64,000 nt of DNA, taken from Planctomycetota bacterium. Its GTDB lineage: Bacteria; Planctomycetota; Phycisphaerae; UBA1845. The position numbers and the translations under genes are program-made. The notes under the pieces are model-generated. The model saw nothing but the letters and a program-made list of their open reading frames with translations, made no database searches and was not told the DNA's origin. Shown in pieces: positions 1 through 8,889 of the stretch. Position 1 is the stretch's first letter, and the number at the start of each line of letters is the position of its first letter. The stretch lies in contig JAUWWQ010000017.1 of NCBI GenBank assembly GCA_030616775.1, positions 1-64,000 on the forward strand, read 5' to 3'.

Positions 1-116
1 ATCAGTTCCGCCGCCTCCGCGTCCGGTACGAACGCCGCGCCGACATCCACGAAGCGTTCATGACACTCGGCTGCGTCATCATCTGTTGGAGAACCCTACG
101 GAACTCGTTTTGTTAG
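1..116 (+). mobile_element. C-terminal fragment of an IS5-type transposase (cut by window edge)
   Basis: An open frame enters at base 3 and stops with TAG at 114-116. It encodes 37 residues beginning QFRRLRVRYERRADIHEAF and containing LGCVIICWR. This is the typical C-terminal tail of IS5-type DDE transposases (RRxRVRYERRxDIHEAFLxLG). The rest of the gene lies upstream of the window, so I cannot say whether it is intact. The right terminal inverted repeat should lie shortly after base 116, but I could not identify it without the left end. No start codon or catalytic residues are visible in this fragment. Confidence 0.7.
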
Positions 117-164
117 ACGGTCTTAGTCAGGAATGGTTGGCAAGACGCCTCTCCGTTGGACGCT

Positions 165-632
165 TCAGCGATCGTCTCCCGCATCGTTGCCCATCTTGGT
201 GCGGAGATCTTCCAGCACCTTGGGGTAATTGAAGCGCAGGAACTCGGCGGCGTCGATTGGCAAGTTGTGGTCGATCGGTCGATCGTGAAAGCACTGTATC
301 CATACGGAGGTACCTGGAGCGACGAGCGGGAACTTGAAGCCCGAATATCCAACCGAGGAGGAACGCGTACGCTCCTTCTCCCACAAGACCACAAAATACT
401 TGAACCCGTGTTCGAGCGTTATCTCGGAGGCCCGCCGAAGAAGATACTTGTCGACGGTCTCCTCGCGGGTACTGGTGTTGCCTCGAAAGCTCACCGCAAA
501 GAGGTCCGTGGAAACGCGATAGTCGGAATAACCATCACCCTTACTTGCTGATTGATAGGGTGTCGCACAGCCTGCTGTAAACACGGGAATAGGCAGCAAG
601 CACCAGGCAACCAACAGTCTTTCACCGGCCAT
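165..632 (-). CDS. Small lipoprotein, CC0125/CC1285-like family
   Basis: A protein of about 155 residues with an N-terminal hydrophobic signal and a lipobox (VFTAGC), so it is probably a lipid-anchored envelope protein. The mature part carries TPYQ, GYSDYR, VSFRGN, a TREE block and YLLRRASEITLEHG. This pattern matches the CC0125/CC1285 family of small lipoproteins, whose function is not established. The ATG at 632 is preferred over a TTG two codons upstream because AAGGA precedes it at good spacing. It is divergent from the SEC-C gene. A shorter plus-strand frame over it lacks family features and looks like a shadow. Confidence 0.72.
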   Translation of the reverse strand: MAGERLLVAWCLLPIPVFTAGCATPYQSASKGDGYSDYRVSTDLFAVSFRGNTSTREETVDKYLLRRASEITLEHGFKYFVVLWEKERTRSSSVGYSGFKFPLVAPGTSVWIQCFHDRPIDHNLPIDAAEFLRFNYPKVLEDLRTKMGNDAGDDR

Positions 633-638
633 CGCCAA

Positions 639-1037
639 CTTCCTTAAATGTCACAACGTTGACCAAGTGCCTTCTGCGGAAGCGCTGAGAAGGCGTGCCG
701 CCCACAACTCGAGCGCCACAGGTCGAAGTCCGACCGTCTACTATTCTACCACCCTACCGGCTCGAGGAAAGGTCACCAGGGATGACTTGGGCTGCCCCCG
801 GCTGCCCGGACATACGAGCAAAGCTGCTTGAGGTCTCAGAACGTCGAAACAGGCCATACGGGTGGGACCGTTCATGTGCCTGGCGCCGGGGGTGACCTAC
901 GGAGACCCGAATCATCAGGATGGTCCGGCACCGGCCTCTCCAGTGAGATTCCGGTAAAAACGCCCTTGCCTTGTTCGGTATGTGCGAGTTTAATAGCCGC
1001 GGCAAGGAAGAACTACACAAAGCAGGAGGCTGACCTC
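639..1037. other. Divergent intergenic region, no gene recognised
   Basis: About 400 bases separate the minus-strand lipoprotein gene from the plus-strand SEC-C gene. Both genes must be transcribed outward from here. I see no clear -35/-10 pair and no RNA gene. An open frame continues upstream of the SEC-C start, from 828, but its translation has no recognisable domain. Confidence 0.5.
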
Positions 1038-2495
1038 ATGTCAACGTTACCCGATGCTCTACCCTGGTCTTCCATACAGTTGAGCGAACCCGAAATCCCC
1101 TGGGCCGACTTGCACGCCTTCGCCGCCGCCGCCGCCGGTTCGAGCGAGGTTCGTAGCCGGCTTATGACGGAAGTCAACCAGCTTCTGGACAGACGGCATG
1201 CAGGTGACGAAGCCAGTTTCCCCAACCTCGCTGATTTAGCGGTGCCGGCCATCTTCGCTTTAGCAGCGGAACGGTTCAACGATGAAGGCCGGCGGGAGGT
1301 GGCCGAGTTCTTGATCCACTTGCTCTACCGGGCCGGCGAGGCTGACGATGATTTCTTGCTTGAAGTGATCGAGCAGGCAGCCGGCCGGCTGGGGCCGGCA
1401 TTGATCGAACCGGCCAAGAAGCTCATTGAGACGAAAGGTTATGACCTGGAATGCTGGTTTCACCTGTTTAGTCTGCTGGAAGTCGTACGGGATGTGGATG
1501 GCCCGACGAAGGAGGGCGTCGTGCGACTTTGCCGCCGGGTGATCCGCGAAGCTCCGGATCGGTTTGAGCCTTTCTCGTCGATAGAACCGGCGGCCTGGGT
1601 GCTGGCATCGCTGGGCGACGCGGGTTCGCTTCCATTGATCCGTTCAATCTATGAAGTCTCCCAAAGCGGCGATCTTGAGGAAGTGATCAAGGAGCTGGAG
1701 GGCAAGGGTAGCCCTTTTGAGCGGGACCGGTTGCGGTCACGGACCAAACCCGTGGAAATATGGCTGCCAGAGCGCGTTGAGCAGGTTCGTTCCTGGCTCG
1801 AAAGTCGAGAGGCTGATGATGAAGATGCTGTGGACGAGGAAGACGAACCGGAATCGGCCTACGATCGCTATGGAGACTTGCTTGATGACTTCATGGTGTC
1901 ACAGACCTGCGAGGCGTTGCCTGAGACAGTCCGGGAGGATGCCGGTTTCGCGGTTAGCACGTTTCTGATTTATATGTGGGAGTATCTGGGCACGCCGCTC
2001 GAGGAGCTGACACCCCTCGACGTCAACAAAATCCTGCTCGATTACTTTCCACGCAAGATCACCTCGGAAAAGGAGTTCTTCGAACACGCCCCCAGGATTT
2101 TAACCACCTTTCTCAAATGGTTGGGCGAGAAGGGGAAGTTGGCTGATCCTGGTCCATTGTGCGCCGAAGTGAATAGTACAGCCAAGGACATGCTGCGCCG
2201 CTCGCAGGATCCGGGCAACTGGGGCATGGCCAAGTCGTTCCACATGAAGGCCGAGGCCGAGGGCGTGGACACAACAGATCCAACGGCCATGGGGCGCTAC
2301 ACACTGCTTTACAATCTGCGCAATCTGTTCACGGCTGCTCGCAGGCCCCAGCGTGATCCCCAATACGCTCCCGACGATCCTGATAATGACGAATACATCA
2401 CTCAGCCGGTTGTGCGCGAATCCGCCAGGGTCGGCCGAAACGATCCCTGCCCCTGCGGAAGCGGGAAGAAATACAAGAAGTGCTGCGGACGATAA
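1038..2495 (+). CDS. SEC-C metal-binding domain protein
   Basis: A 485-residue protein ending in a zinc-binding SEC-C motif ([19 protein letters not shown], about residues 465-484), the same module found at the SecA C-terminus. The body is largely helical. It has an acidic stretch near residues 255-275 and no other motif I recognise. The start at 1038 is chosen because AGGAGG lies at 1024-1029, and the longer in-frame extension from 828 has no homology-like character. SEC-C modules often act as accessory zinc or protein-binding domains, so the role here cannot be assigned. It stands alone, convergent with the radical SAM gene. Confidence 0.8.
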   Translation: MSTLPDALPWSSIQLSEPEIPWADLHAFAAAAAGSSEVRSRLMTEVNQLLDRRHAGDEASFPNLADLAVPAIFALAAERFNDEGRREVAEFLIHLLYRAGEADDDFLLEVIEQAAGRLGPALIEPAKKLIETKGYDLECWFHLFSLLEVVRDVDGPTKEGVVRLCRRVIREAPDRFEPFSSIEPAAWVLASLGDAGSLPLIRSIYEVSQSGDLEEVIKELEGKGSPFERDRLRSRTKPVEIWLPERVEQVRSWLESREADDEDAVDEEDEPESAYDRYGDLLDDFMVSQTCEALPETVREDAGFAVSTFLIYMWEYLGTPLEELTPLDVNKILLDYFPRKITSEKEFFEHAPRILTTFLKWLGEKGKLADPGPLCAEVNSTAKDMLRRSQDPGNWGMAKSFHMKAEAEGVDTTDPTAMGRYTLLYNLRNLFTAARRPQRDPQYAPDDPDNDEYITQPVVRESARVGRNDPCPCGSGKKYKKCCGR

Positions 2496-2560
2496 CTGAG
2501 TCCCCTCACTCTCCCGGCCGCTACGACTGAAGCTCGTCGCAAGTTTCAGGTGCCGCTGGG

Positions 2561-4396
2561 TCACTGGGCCATAGCCGCAGATGGATTCGTGGTTGGCTTG
2601 CGCGCGTTGAGCTTGGCGAGTAGGTCCTGGTATTGGCGTAGGAGGTATTCGCTCGGTGGACCGGCGCGGAGGTGAGCCCAGGGGAAGATCTCGCGGTAAG
2701 CCCTTTCGCGGTGGGCGTAGAAGGCCGGGTCGATGCCGGTGGCATCAAACGCTCGTTCCCAGATCTCCGGCTTAAAACATTCGTCCCATCCATCAAAGCG
2801 TGCATCATTCTTATAGGCATACTCAATGGCATCGGCCAGTTTGCGATCGCCGCGAGCGAAGACGGCCTCGAGGATCGAGCGTTCCACCGAGTGCGTCTTG
2901 ATTCTGACGGGACCACGGTTTGAACCTCTGAGGCCCAGAAGGCTTGTCATGCGTCGACGGACTTCGTGGAAATATACCGCGTCGGGTTGGGCGGCCCACT
3001 GAAGCGGTGTGTGTGGTTTGGGCACCAGCCAGGCGACGGAGGCTTTGACCCGGGCGGGCCCCTTGCCAAATTCCCGGCGGATTTCACTGACCTGGCGTGA
3101 CAAGTGCACGATGCCGTCGATGTCCTCCGGCCTTTCACCGGGGAAACCGCATATAAAATAGAGTTTTATGGTCTGCCAGCCGGCTTTGTAGGCCTCCCTG
3201 ATGCCGTCGAGCAGGTCGCCGTCGGTGACGCGCTTGCCAATGGCGGTCCGCATGTCATCGTCGGCAGCCTCGACAGCCATGGTCAAACCGCTCTTGCGGA
3301 CCGTGCTGACCATCCACGGGATATCGTGAAGCATCTTGTCAACGCGGAGCGAGGGCATCGAAATGTTCACGCGCCGCGGGGCGAACCGCTGGTTAACCCG
3401 TTGCGCCAACTCTCGCAGACGGGGATAGTCGGCTGTGGACAGTGATAGCAGGCCGAGTTCGCTCATCCCCGTGGACCGGTACATCACCTCGGCCATGTCG
3501 AGGATCCTGTCGACGCTGCGCCATCGAAGAGGTCGCTTGGTATAACCGGCGTGGCAGAAGCGACATTGCTGTGGGCAGCCACGCATGATTTCAATCGCCA
3601 TCCGATCGTGCACGACCTCGACGTGCGGGACGAGCGGCCTTAGCGGGAACACCGCGCCCTCGAAGTCAGGCGTGTGACATCGTTCGATCATCGATGGAGT
3701 TGCCGAGTCTTCCGGTTTAACAGACTCGATGGTGCCGTCGCTGTCGTACCTGACATCGTAGAGCGACGGCGCATATATCCACTTGAAGCGGTTTGCCATA
3801 GCGCTGATCATGTCGCGCCGCCGCATCCCTCCAGCTTTGAGTTCCTTGTATGCTTGCAGGATCGCGGCCACCGACTCTTCACCGTCGCCGAGGACGACAA
3901 GATCGAGGAACGGTGCCACCGGTTCAGGGTTGTCAGCTTGAGGGCCGCCGGCGATGACAAGGGGGTGGCTGTCGTCACGATCGACCGAACGCAGCGGGAT
4001 GTTAGCGAGATCGAGCAGCTGCAGTGCCGAGGTAAAGGCCATCTCGTACTGGAGGGAAACGGCAAAGATGTCAGCCGATGACACCGGCTGTCGCGTGTCC
4101 CATGTAAATAGCTCGATGTTCTTGTGTCGCATGACTGACTGTGCGTCGATCCAGGGGCAGTAGACGCGCTCAGCACAGCAGTCTGGGGTGTGGTTGACCA
4201 ACGTGTAGAGGATCTGGCAGCCCAGATGGCTCATGCCGATCGCGTAGGTGTCGGGGAAAGCTACGGCGACGCGCACGTCAGCCCGCTCCCAATCGCCTTT
4301 TGAGACAAGTTGATTGATCTCGCCACCGATGTACTGGGCCGGCTGAGATACGAACGGGAGCAGCTCTTCACTGATGCGATCATGTAGAAGCTGCAT
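2561..4396 (-). CDS. B12-binding radical SAM protein, TIGR03960-like
   Basis: A 611-residue radical SAM enzyme. Residues 30-180 resemble a B12-binding-like Rossmann region (AVAFPDTYAIGMSHLGCQIL; VIAGGPQADNPEPVAPFLD; GDGEES). The 4Fe-4S ligands are in RGCPQQCRFCHAG (C274, C278, C281), followed by a radical SAM barrel with LYFICGFPGE. The arrangement fits the TIGR03960 family, often encoded with or fused to a TIGR03936/DUF2344 domain. Here the protein ends after the radical SAM region and no DUF2344 gene is adjacent. The substrate is unknown; a role in RNA modification is only a guess from related families. Confidence 0.85.
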   Translation of the reverse strand: MQLLHDRISEELLPFVSQPAQYIGGEINQLVSKGDWERADVRVAVAFPDTYAIGMSHLGCQILYTLVNHTPDCCAERVYCPWIDAQSVMRHKNIELFTWDTRQPVSSADIFAVSLQYEMAFTSALQLLDLANIPLRSVDRDDSHPLVIAGGPQADNPEPVAPFLDLVVLGDGEESVAAILQAYKELKAGGMRRRDMISAMANRFKWIYAPSLYDVRYDSDGTIESVKPEDSATPSMIERCHTPDFEGAVFPLRPLVPHVEVVHDRMAIEIMRGCPQQCRFCHAGYTKRPLRWRSVDRILDMAEVMYRSTGMSELGLLSLSTADYPRLRELAQRVNQRFAPRRVNISMPSLRVDKMLHDIPWMVSTVRKSGLTMAVEAADDDMRTAIGKRVTDGDLLDGIREAYKAGWQTIKLYFICGFPGERPEDIDGIVHLSRQVSEIRREFGKGPARVKASVAWLVPKPHTPLQWAAQPDAVYFHEVRRRMTSLLGLRGSNRGPVRIKTHSVERSILEAVFARGDRKLADAIEYAYKNDARFDGWDECFKPEIWERAFDATGIDPAFYAHRERAYREIFPWAHLRAGPPSEYLLRQYQDLLAKLNARKPTTNPSAAMAQ

Positions 4397-4599
4397 GAGT
4401 CAACTCTGGCTTTACTGTAGACTGGTAAGCGGTATCATCCGACCATTCTACCCACTCGTACAACCTAAGTGAAACACCCTATTTTAACAAAACGACATGG
4501 GAAGTTGTGGGTGGACGGTCCCGATACAATAATTAAGGGGCGATAGTGTAAAAAAATGTTGCGTTGGGGGCCGAGTGCGGGTATGTTAGCGGGTTGGAG

Positions 4600-5460
4600 A
4601 TGTGTCGATCTGGCAAGCTAATCATAGTTGATATATGCGCCCGATCGCGGCGAGCGGCGACATTAATCGAGTTGCTCGTTGTCATGTCTATGATCGGACT
4701 GTTGATCTCTATACTCATCCCGTCTCTTAAGCAGTCCATGGACTTGGCGGCGGACACGGTCTGCAAGCACAACCTCCGGGAGATCGGTCACTGTCTGGAA
4801 CTGTATCGTACCGAGAATGATGGCTGGCTTCCGACCGCTGTGCGCCCAAAGCTAGAGATCGAAGCGGTCGGGGAGCGCGATCCCTGGTTTCTCAAACTCT
4901 ACCCAACGTACCTCCCCGATCCGATGATCCTAACCTGTCCGGAGGATCCATTCCGGTATCGGATGGCCCGCGCTGGTGTCAGGATGAACGACCCATTTGT
5001 GTCCGAATACGCCAGCTACGGGATCAACCGCTTCATCGTCAGCAGCGGCGATGGGTTCGTGGCTGAGGTGGATCGATATCAACCCACAAAACCGCACGAC
5101 ACCATACTTGTGGCCGACCTCGGCCCCGACAACGCGGTTGGCGGGCCTAAGGTAGAGGGCGTTGTCGGGCCTATTCGAAACGCCAGTCTATTGCTCTGGG
5201 ATGACGGATTCGACCCGATGACCGGGTACCGTTCGCGGCCGTGGCTTACAAAGCGGCACCGGCGCGGCATGAATGTTCTGACACTGGCGGGAGGGGTACG
5301 AGAAGCGCGCACGCTGGAAGTGATGCGACGGGAAATCAACCATTATTATGACCGCTGCTCGGCGGGCGGTTGCACGTTCTGCAATGATCTTCACTTAGCG
5401 CACTACTCGTTTGCCCGGGATCATCTTTACTGGTGGACGGGAACCACACCCTCAGAATAA
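4600..5460 (+). CDS. Prepilin-like (pseudopilin) protein
   Basis: A 286-residue protein with a class III signal. A short basic leader (CARSRRA) is followed by ATLIELLVVMSMIGLLISIL, so cleavage would fall before ATLIE, with Ala rather than the usual Gly at -1. Glu5 of the mature protein is present. The rest is a globular pseudopilin-like domain. It contains RHRRGMNVLTLAGGVRE, reminiscent of the H-x9-DG block of planctomycete DUF1559-type proteins, and a Cys cluster near the C-terminus (C-x5-C-x2-C). ATG 4600 gives a normal leader; an in-frame TTG exists at 4564. It is coupled to the next gene by a TAATG overlap. Confidence 0.82.
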   Translation: MCRSGKLIIVDICARSRRAATLIELLVVMSMIGLLISILIPSLKQSMDLAADTVCKHNLREIGHCLELYRTENDGWLPTAVRPKLEIEAVGERDPWFLKLYPTYLPDPMILTCPEDPFRYRMARAGVRMNDPFVSEYASYGINRFIVSSGDGFVAEVDRYQPTKPHDTILVADLGPDNAVGGPKVEGVVGPIRNASLLLWDDGFDPMTGYRSRPWLTKRHRRGMNVLTLAGGVREARTLEVMRREINHYYDRCSAGGCTFCNDLHLAHYSFARDHLYWWTGTTPSE

Positions 5461-5987
5461 TGCCACCGGTAACACCGCAGCCCCACAGGGCCTCTTCCAC
5501 TCGACGGCGTACTGTGCGCATTGTCAAAAGGCGGACGACGTCTCGGGCCACGACGATCAGTCTGGCACTGGCGGTTGTCGCGGCCCTTTTGTTGCCGGTA
5601 GTTTGGCGTTTATGGCAGAGCGAAGAGGCCGTGCGCCCTCACAAGCGGAGTCTAGCAGACGCAGTGCTTACGTGGAGGTGCGAGAAAGGGCATCTGTTTC
5701 GTGCCAAAGGGCATACATTTGGTGTTGACGGGTTCACTGATGCGAGAATCTGTTGGAGGTGTGGTGAGCCGGCCTATCCGTCCGCCCAGTATGTATGCCC
5801 TGTGCATGGGGCATACGAAGTCACTGTCCGCTTCGCTGAAGGTGAAGATGGTGTCGAGATAGTGTCACAAATTCGATTGACAGGGCGGGAGTGGGTCTCT
5901 TCGGAGGAGGGGGTGCGGTGCCCGCGATGTAATCGCCAGCTCGAATACAGCAAGGATCCGCTGATAGACCTTAGGCGCGGGCACTAG
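5460..5987 (+). CDS. Single-pass membrane protein with cysteine-pair motifs
   Basis: A protein of about 175 residues whose start codon overlaps the stop of the prepilin-like gene (TAATG at 5458-5462), implying translational coupling. It has a very basic N-terminus and one membrane segment (SLALAVVAALLLPVVW). The outer or soluble part carries cysteine pairs: CEKGH, CWRC, CPVH and CPRC, suggesting one or two zinc ribbons. I do not recognise the family. The coupling suggests it works with the pseudopilin, for example in assembly or export, but that is inference. Confidence 0.7.
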   Translation: MPPVTPQPHRASSTRRRTVRIVKRRTTSRATTISLALAVVAALLLPVVWRLWQSEEAVRPHKRSLADAVLTWRCEKGHLFRAKGHTFGVDGFTDARICWRCGEPAYPSAQYVCPVHGAYEVTVRFAEGEDGVEIVSQIRLTGREWVSSEEGVRCPRCNRQLEYSKDPLIDLRRGH

Positions 5988-6148
5988 AAAGGCGGGGATT
6001 AAGGGTCACAGCTGTTGAGCAAGGCGTGGTGCTCATCGGATGGATCGTGAGGCGGACGGGGCTATGGACGGCTGCGGTATGTCTGGAACACCGCAGCCCG
6101 ATGCCTCTGTGCACCGGCCTGCCAAAGATCAACAGTGGGAAGAATAGT

Positions 6149-6835
6149 TCAGCGGCTTTGCTTCTCGATAGGCCACCCTTCTTGCCCAATCAGCTTGACA
6201 AATCGGCATGCCAGCAACGGTGTCTCGGTGGTGCGCTGCCCTTGGCGAACCACACGGACGATGGTCTGCTCCGCACTGCCCCCCACCGGGATTACAAGCA
6301 CCCCACCGTCAACGAGTTGATCGGCAAGGTGTCCGGGAACGCTTGGTGCCGCTGCTGTCACCATGATTCGGTCATATGGGGCGTGCTCTAGTAGGCCCAG
6401 GCTGCCGTCGCCGCAGGACATTGTGATATTGGAGACGTTGAGGTCGGCGAGCCTGGCGGCGGCCTGCTGTTGTAGATGGGCGATCCGTTCCACGGTGAAC
6501 ACGTGCTTGGCTAACGCCGCCAAAATGGCGGTCTGATATCCGGTTCCTGTTCCAATCTCCAAGACTCGGGCATCCGGTGTGACGGAGAGCTTCTCCGTCA
6601 TATAGGCGACGATGAACGGTTGGCTTATGGTTTGCCCGTGCGCAACTGGCAGGGCGCGGTCATCATAGGCGGCGGCCCGGACATGTGATGGAATGAACTT
6701 TTCGCGTGGGACGGCCATCATGGCATCGAGAAGGCGTGGATCACCCACGCCGCGGCGGCGGATCTGTTCGTCGACCATCCGCCGTCTAAGAGCCAGCCAC
6801 TTATCTGCTTGGCGTCGTTCGTTCGACATCGACAT
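6149..6835 (-). CDS. pcm: Protein-L-isoaspartate O-methyltransferase
   Basis: A 228-residue SAM-dependent enzyme that methylates isoaspartyl residues in damaged proteins. It shows GQTISQPFIVAYMTE (active-site loop), VLEIGTGTGYQTAILAAL (SAM-binding motif I) and MVTAAAPSVP. The start is placed at 6835 (MSMSNERRQADKW). The open frame runs 49 codons further upstream, but that extension is Pro/Arg-rich and unlike the family. Length from 6835 is normal for the family. The gene is divergent from the SAM hydrolase gene, with about 255 bases between the starts. Confidence 0.93.
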   Translation of the reverse strand: MSMSNERRQADKWLALRRRMVDEQIRRRGVGDPRLLDAMMAVPREKFIPSHVRAAAYDDRALPVAHGQTISQPFIVAYMTEKLSVTPDARVLEIGTGTGYQTAILAALAKHVFTVERIAHLQQQAAARLADLNVSNITMSCGDGSLGLLEHAPYDRIMVTAAAPSVPGHLADQLVDGGVLVIPVGGSAEQTIVRVVRQGQRTTETPLLACRFVKLIGQEGWPIEKQSR

Positions 6836-7090
6836 GGTACTCGCGGTGCGGCACCTGCGCATCCGCATCGGCGGCCGATATGGCCACCATGGCCTAGTAT
6901 AACCGATTCCCCGGCCACCCGCGACCATATTGGCACCCGAACCGTTCCGCGGGTTCGTTGACTCGTGGGATCGTTGAGACAAGACTGGCGGACAGAACGT
7001 AGGTGTGCGTTGTGCATGCCGGTTGGCCGCGGCACAGACCGATGTCGTGGGTCACTTCCGGCCCACGAGTGTTTTGATAGGAGGTCGCTG

Positions 7091-7876
7091 ATGGCCATCG
7101 TGACACTGATAACCGACTACGGAACGCGTGATTACTACGTTGGCGCTGTGAAGGGCGTGATTCTGGGCATTGCCCCCGATGTCCGCATCGTGGATGTCAC
7201 CCACGACATTGAACCGCATAATGTCCTCCAGGGAGCCTTCGTCCTGCGGCATATCTGGCCCTGGTATCCGCCAGGGACGATCCACGTGGTCGTGGTGGAC
7301 CCGGGCGTGGGCTCCGATCGGCGGATCATCCTGGGCCAGTATGCCGGGCGGTACGTGATCGCGCCGGACAACGGACTGATTACCCTGGTGCATCGCGACA
7401 TCCCTACGGAAGCGGTGCATGTTGTCGAGAACCGGCGCTACTTCATGTCGGAGCCGGCTGCTACCTTTCACGGTCGCGACATCATGGCACCCGTAGCGGC
7501 CCACCTGGCACGCGGCGTCAAGCCCCGCGAGTTTGGCCAGGTGACCGACCGTCTCGAGATTCTGCCGGTAGCCCACCGTGCCGAGGCCACGCGGACGGGC
7601 ATGTTGGGCAGAGTCTTGTACCGAGATCGCTTCGGCACGCTGGTGACCAACGTCTGGCGGGATCAGCTCGCAGGACCGCACGGGTCGCAACGCGATTGGG
7701 AGGTGCTGGTCAATGGCACGTCGATCGGGCCAGTCCGTTCCACCTTTGCCGACGTTCCATCGGGGGATGCGGTTGCGGTTATCGGCAGCACCGGGCTGCT
7801 CGAGATCGCCGTCAACCAGGGCAGCGCGGCTGAGCGATTTGGCCCGCCGGAATCCGTTCGGGTAGAGGTCCGCTGA
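7091..7876 (+). CDS. SAM hydroxide adenosyltransferase (DUF62 family)
   Basis: A 261-residue enzyme of the DUF62 family, which hydrolyses S-adenosylmethionine to adenosine and methionine. The N-terminus (TLITDYGTRDYYVG) and FHGRDIMAP are hallmark motifs. D70 (VVVDPGVG), R77 and H127 fall where the Asp-Arg-His triad of characterised hydroxide adenosyltransferases sits. The loop that distinguishes fluorinase or chlorinase members is not evident. The start at 7091 has AGGAGG at 7079-7084. It is divergent from pcm, another SAM user. Confidence 0.9.
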   Translation: MAIVTLITDYGTRDYYVGAVKGVILGIAPDVRIVDVTHDIEPHNVLQGAFVLRHIWPWYPPGTIHVVVVDPGVGSDRRIILGQYAGRYVIAPDNGLITLVHRDIPTEAVHVVENRRYFMSEPAATFHGRDIMAPVAAHLARGVKPREFGQVTDRLEILPVAHRAEATRTGMLGRVLYRDRFGTLVTNVWRDQLAGPHGSQRDWEVLVNGTSIGPVRSTFADVPSGDAVAVIGSTGLLEIAVNQGSAAERFGPPESVRVEVR

Positions 7877-8204
7877 GGCGATCTGGTTCCGGCACCCTAA
7901 CAGGCTTCCCGGTTGCCGTTGATCGCAAGGCTGCTCTGTTAGGTCCGAGAAAGCAGCAACCCTCGGCGAATGCTCAGCCCTTCGGTCTGGCAATGGGTTT
8001 GTGCTTTGCGCGAGTCAGGTGGGGCCGCGGGTACATGAGGATTTTTCTCATTTAGCTTCAAGGGCACACGTTTTCATCCGATATGCGGGGCACAACGGTT
8101 AGGGTGGGGTTGGCCCACTCCTCTGACAAACAGGCGCCAATTGTCAGTTCCGTAGTTCAGTAACTCGTAGTCTTAGAACCTCTAAACCCGCAAGGAGAAC
8201 ATCC
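7877..8204. other. Intergenic stretch with one long-looped inverted repeat
   Basis: There is no gene here. An 8-bp inverted repeat, CCTAACAG (7896-7903) with CTGTTAGG (7936-7943), has a 32-base loop and no T-run, so it is a weak candidate for a 3' end of the preceding gene. The promoter of the following small gene should lie here, but I see no convincing -35/-10 pair. Confidence 0.35.
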
Positions 8205-8486
8205 ATGACCTCAGCTACCCAGCACACCCCGAACCACCAGGAGGGCACTGTCTGGGGGACGACGATCCCATTCGACAGCGTCCAGGATCCTGGTTGCTAC
8301 ATCTGCAACTGGAGTGGCCATCTGCTGCGCGTGCCTGAAGATGGTATAGCTCCGGGTCGTTCGCCGCTGATCAACATCGTCGGCAACGAGCCCCTGTTCG
8401 TCACCAAGATCAGTGACAACCCGTACATCACGCTGACCAAGGCGAAGATGGTCGCCTCGAATCTGGATTGCTACGTGAACTTCTAA
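8205..8486 (+). CDS. Small conserved-looking protein of unknown function
   Basis: A 93-residue soluble protein with a strong ribosome binding site (AAGGAGAA at 8191-8198) and a strong terminator just downstream, so it is probably a single-gene, well-expressed unit. Readable features are a CYICNWSGHLLRVPEDGIAPG segment in its first half, DNPYITLTKAKMVA later, and a short C-terminus ending CYVNF. There is no signal peptide, membrane segment or known motif. Its composition is balanced, unlike a random frame. Function unknown. Confidence 0.7.
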   Translation: MTSATQHTPNHQEGTVWGTTIPFDSVQDPGCYICNWSGHLLRVPEDGIAPGRSPLINIVGNEPLFVTKISDNPYITLTKAKMVASNLDCYVNF

Positions 8487-8537
8487 CCACATTGACGGCA
8501 TACGTTGGCTGACCACGAAGGTCGGTCGGACGCAGAG

Positions 8538-8581
8538 GCGGCGGCAGGGCGCGAGTGAGTGTGCCCTGCCGCCGCTTGTTT
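8538..8581 (+). terminator. Strong intrinsic terminator
   Basis: A perfect 13-bp stem, GCGGCGGCAGGGC (8538-8550) with GCCCTGCCGCCGC (8563-8575), closes a 12-base loop and is followed by TTGTTT. It lies about 50 bases after the 93-residue gene and separates it from the flagellar locus. Confidence 0.88.
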
Positions 8582-8889
8582 GCGCGGTTTCCGGCAGGGG
8601 CTGTTCAAGTGGATGAGATCCACCGTCCGTGGTCTCGGGCCTGGCGTTCGGGCGTCTGCGGGCCTCTGTCGCCGCCTCGTGCCCTAATGACTTAGCAGGT
8701 CTACAGGGTTGGGAGAGAAGAGGTCGTAGCACTGAGAAGAGGGGCCTACGGTCTGACGCTACCGACGTGGGTGAGATGCTCTCCGTATGCCTCATTGTGG
8801 TCAAGCCAGCCGGGGCGATCTGCCGACATGTTCAGGTACTGCGTCAGGAGGATGCTGCGGATCGTCAGACCGGGCTCAGGATGGGCACA

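Noticed and set aside
7091-7876. SAM-dependent fluorinase or chlorinase
   Set aside because: The Asp-Arg-His pattern is that of the hydrolase group, and the halogenase-specific loop is not evident.
8211-8804. Minus-strand frame covering the 93-residue gene and terminator
   Set aside because: It runs through a perfect terminator stem and has no protein-like pattern. The plus-strand gene has a strong ribosome site.
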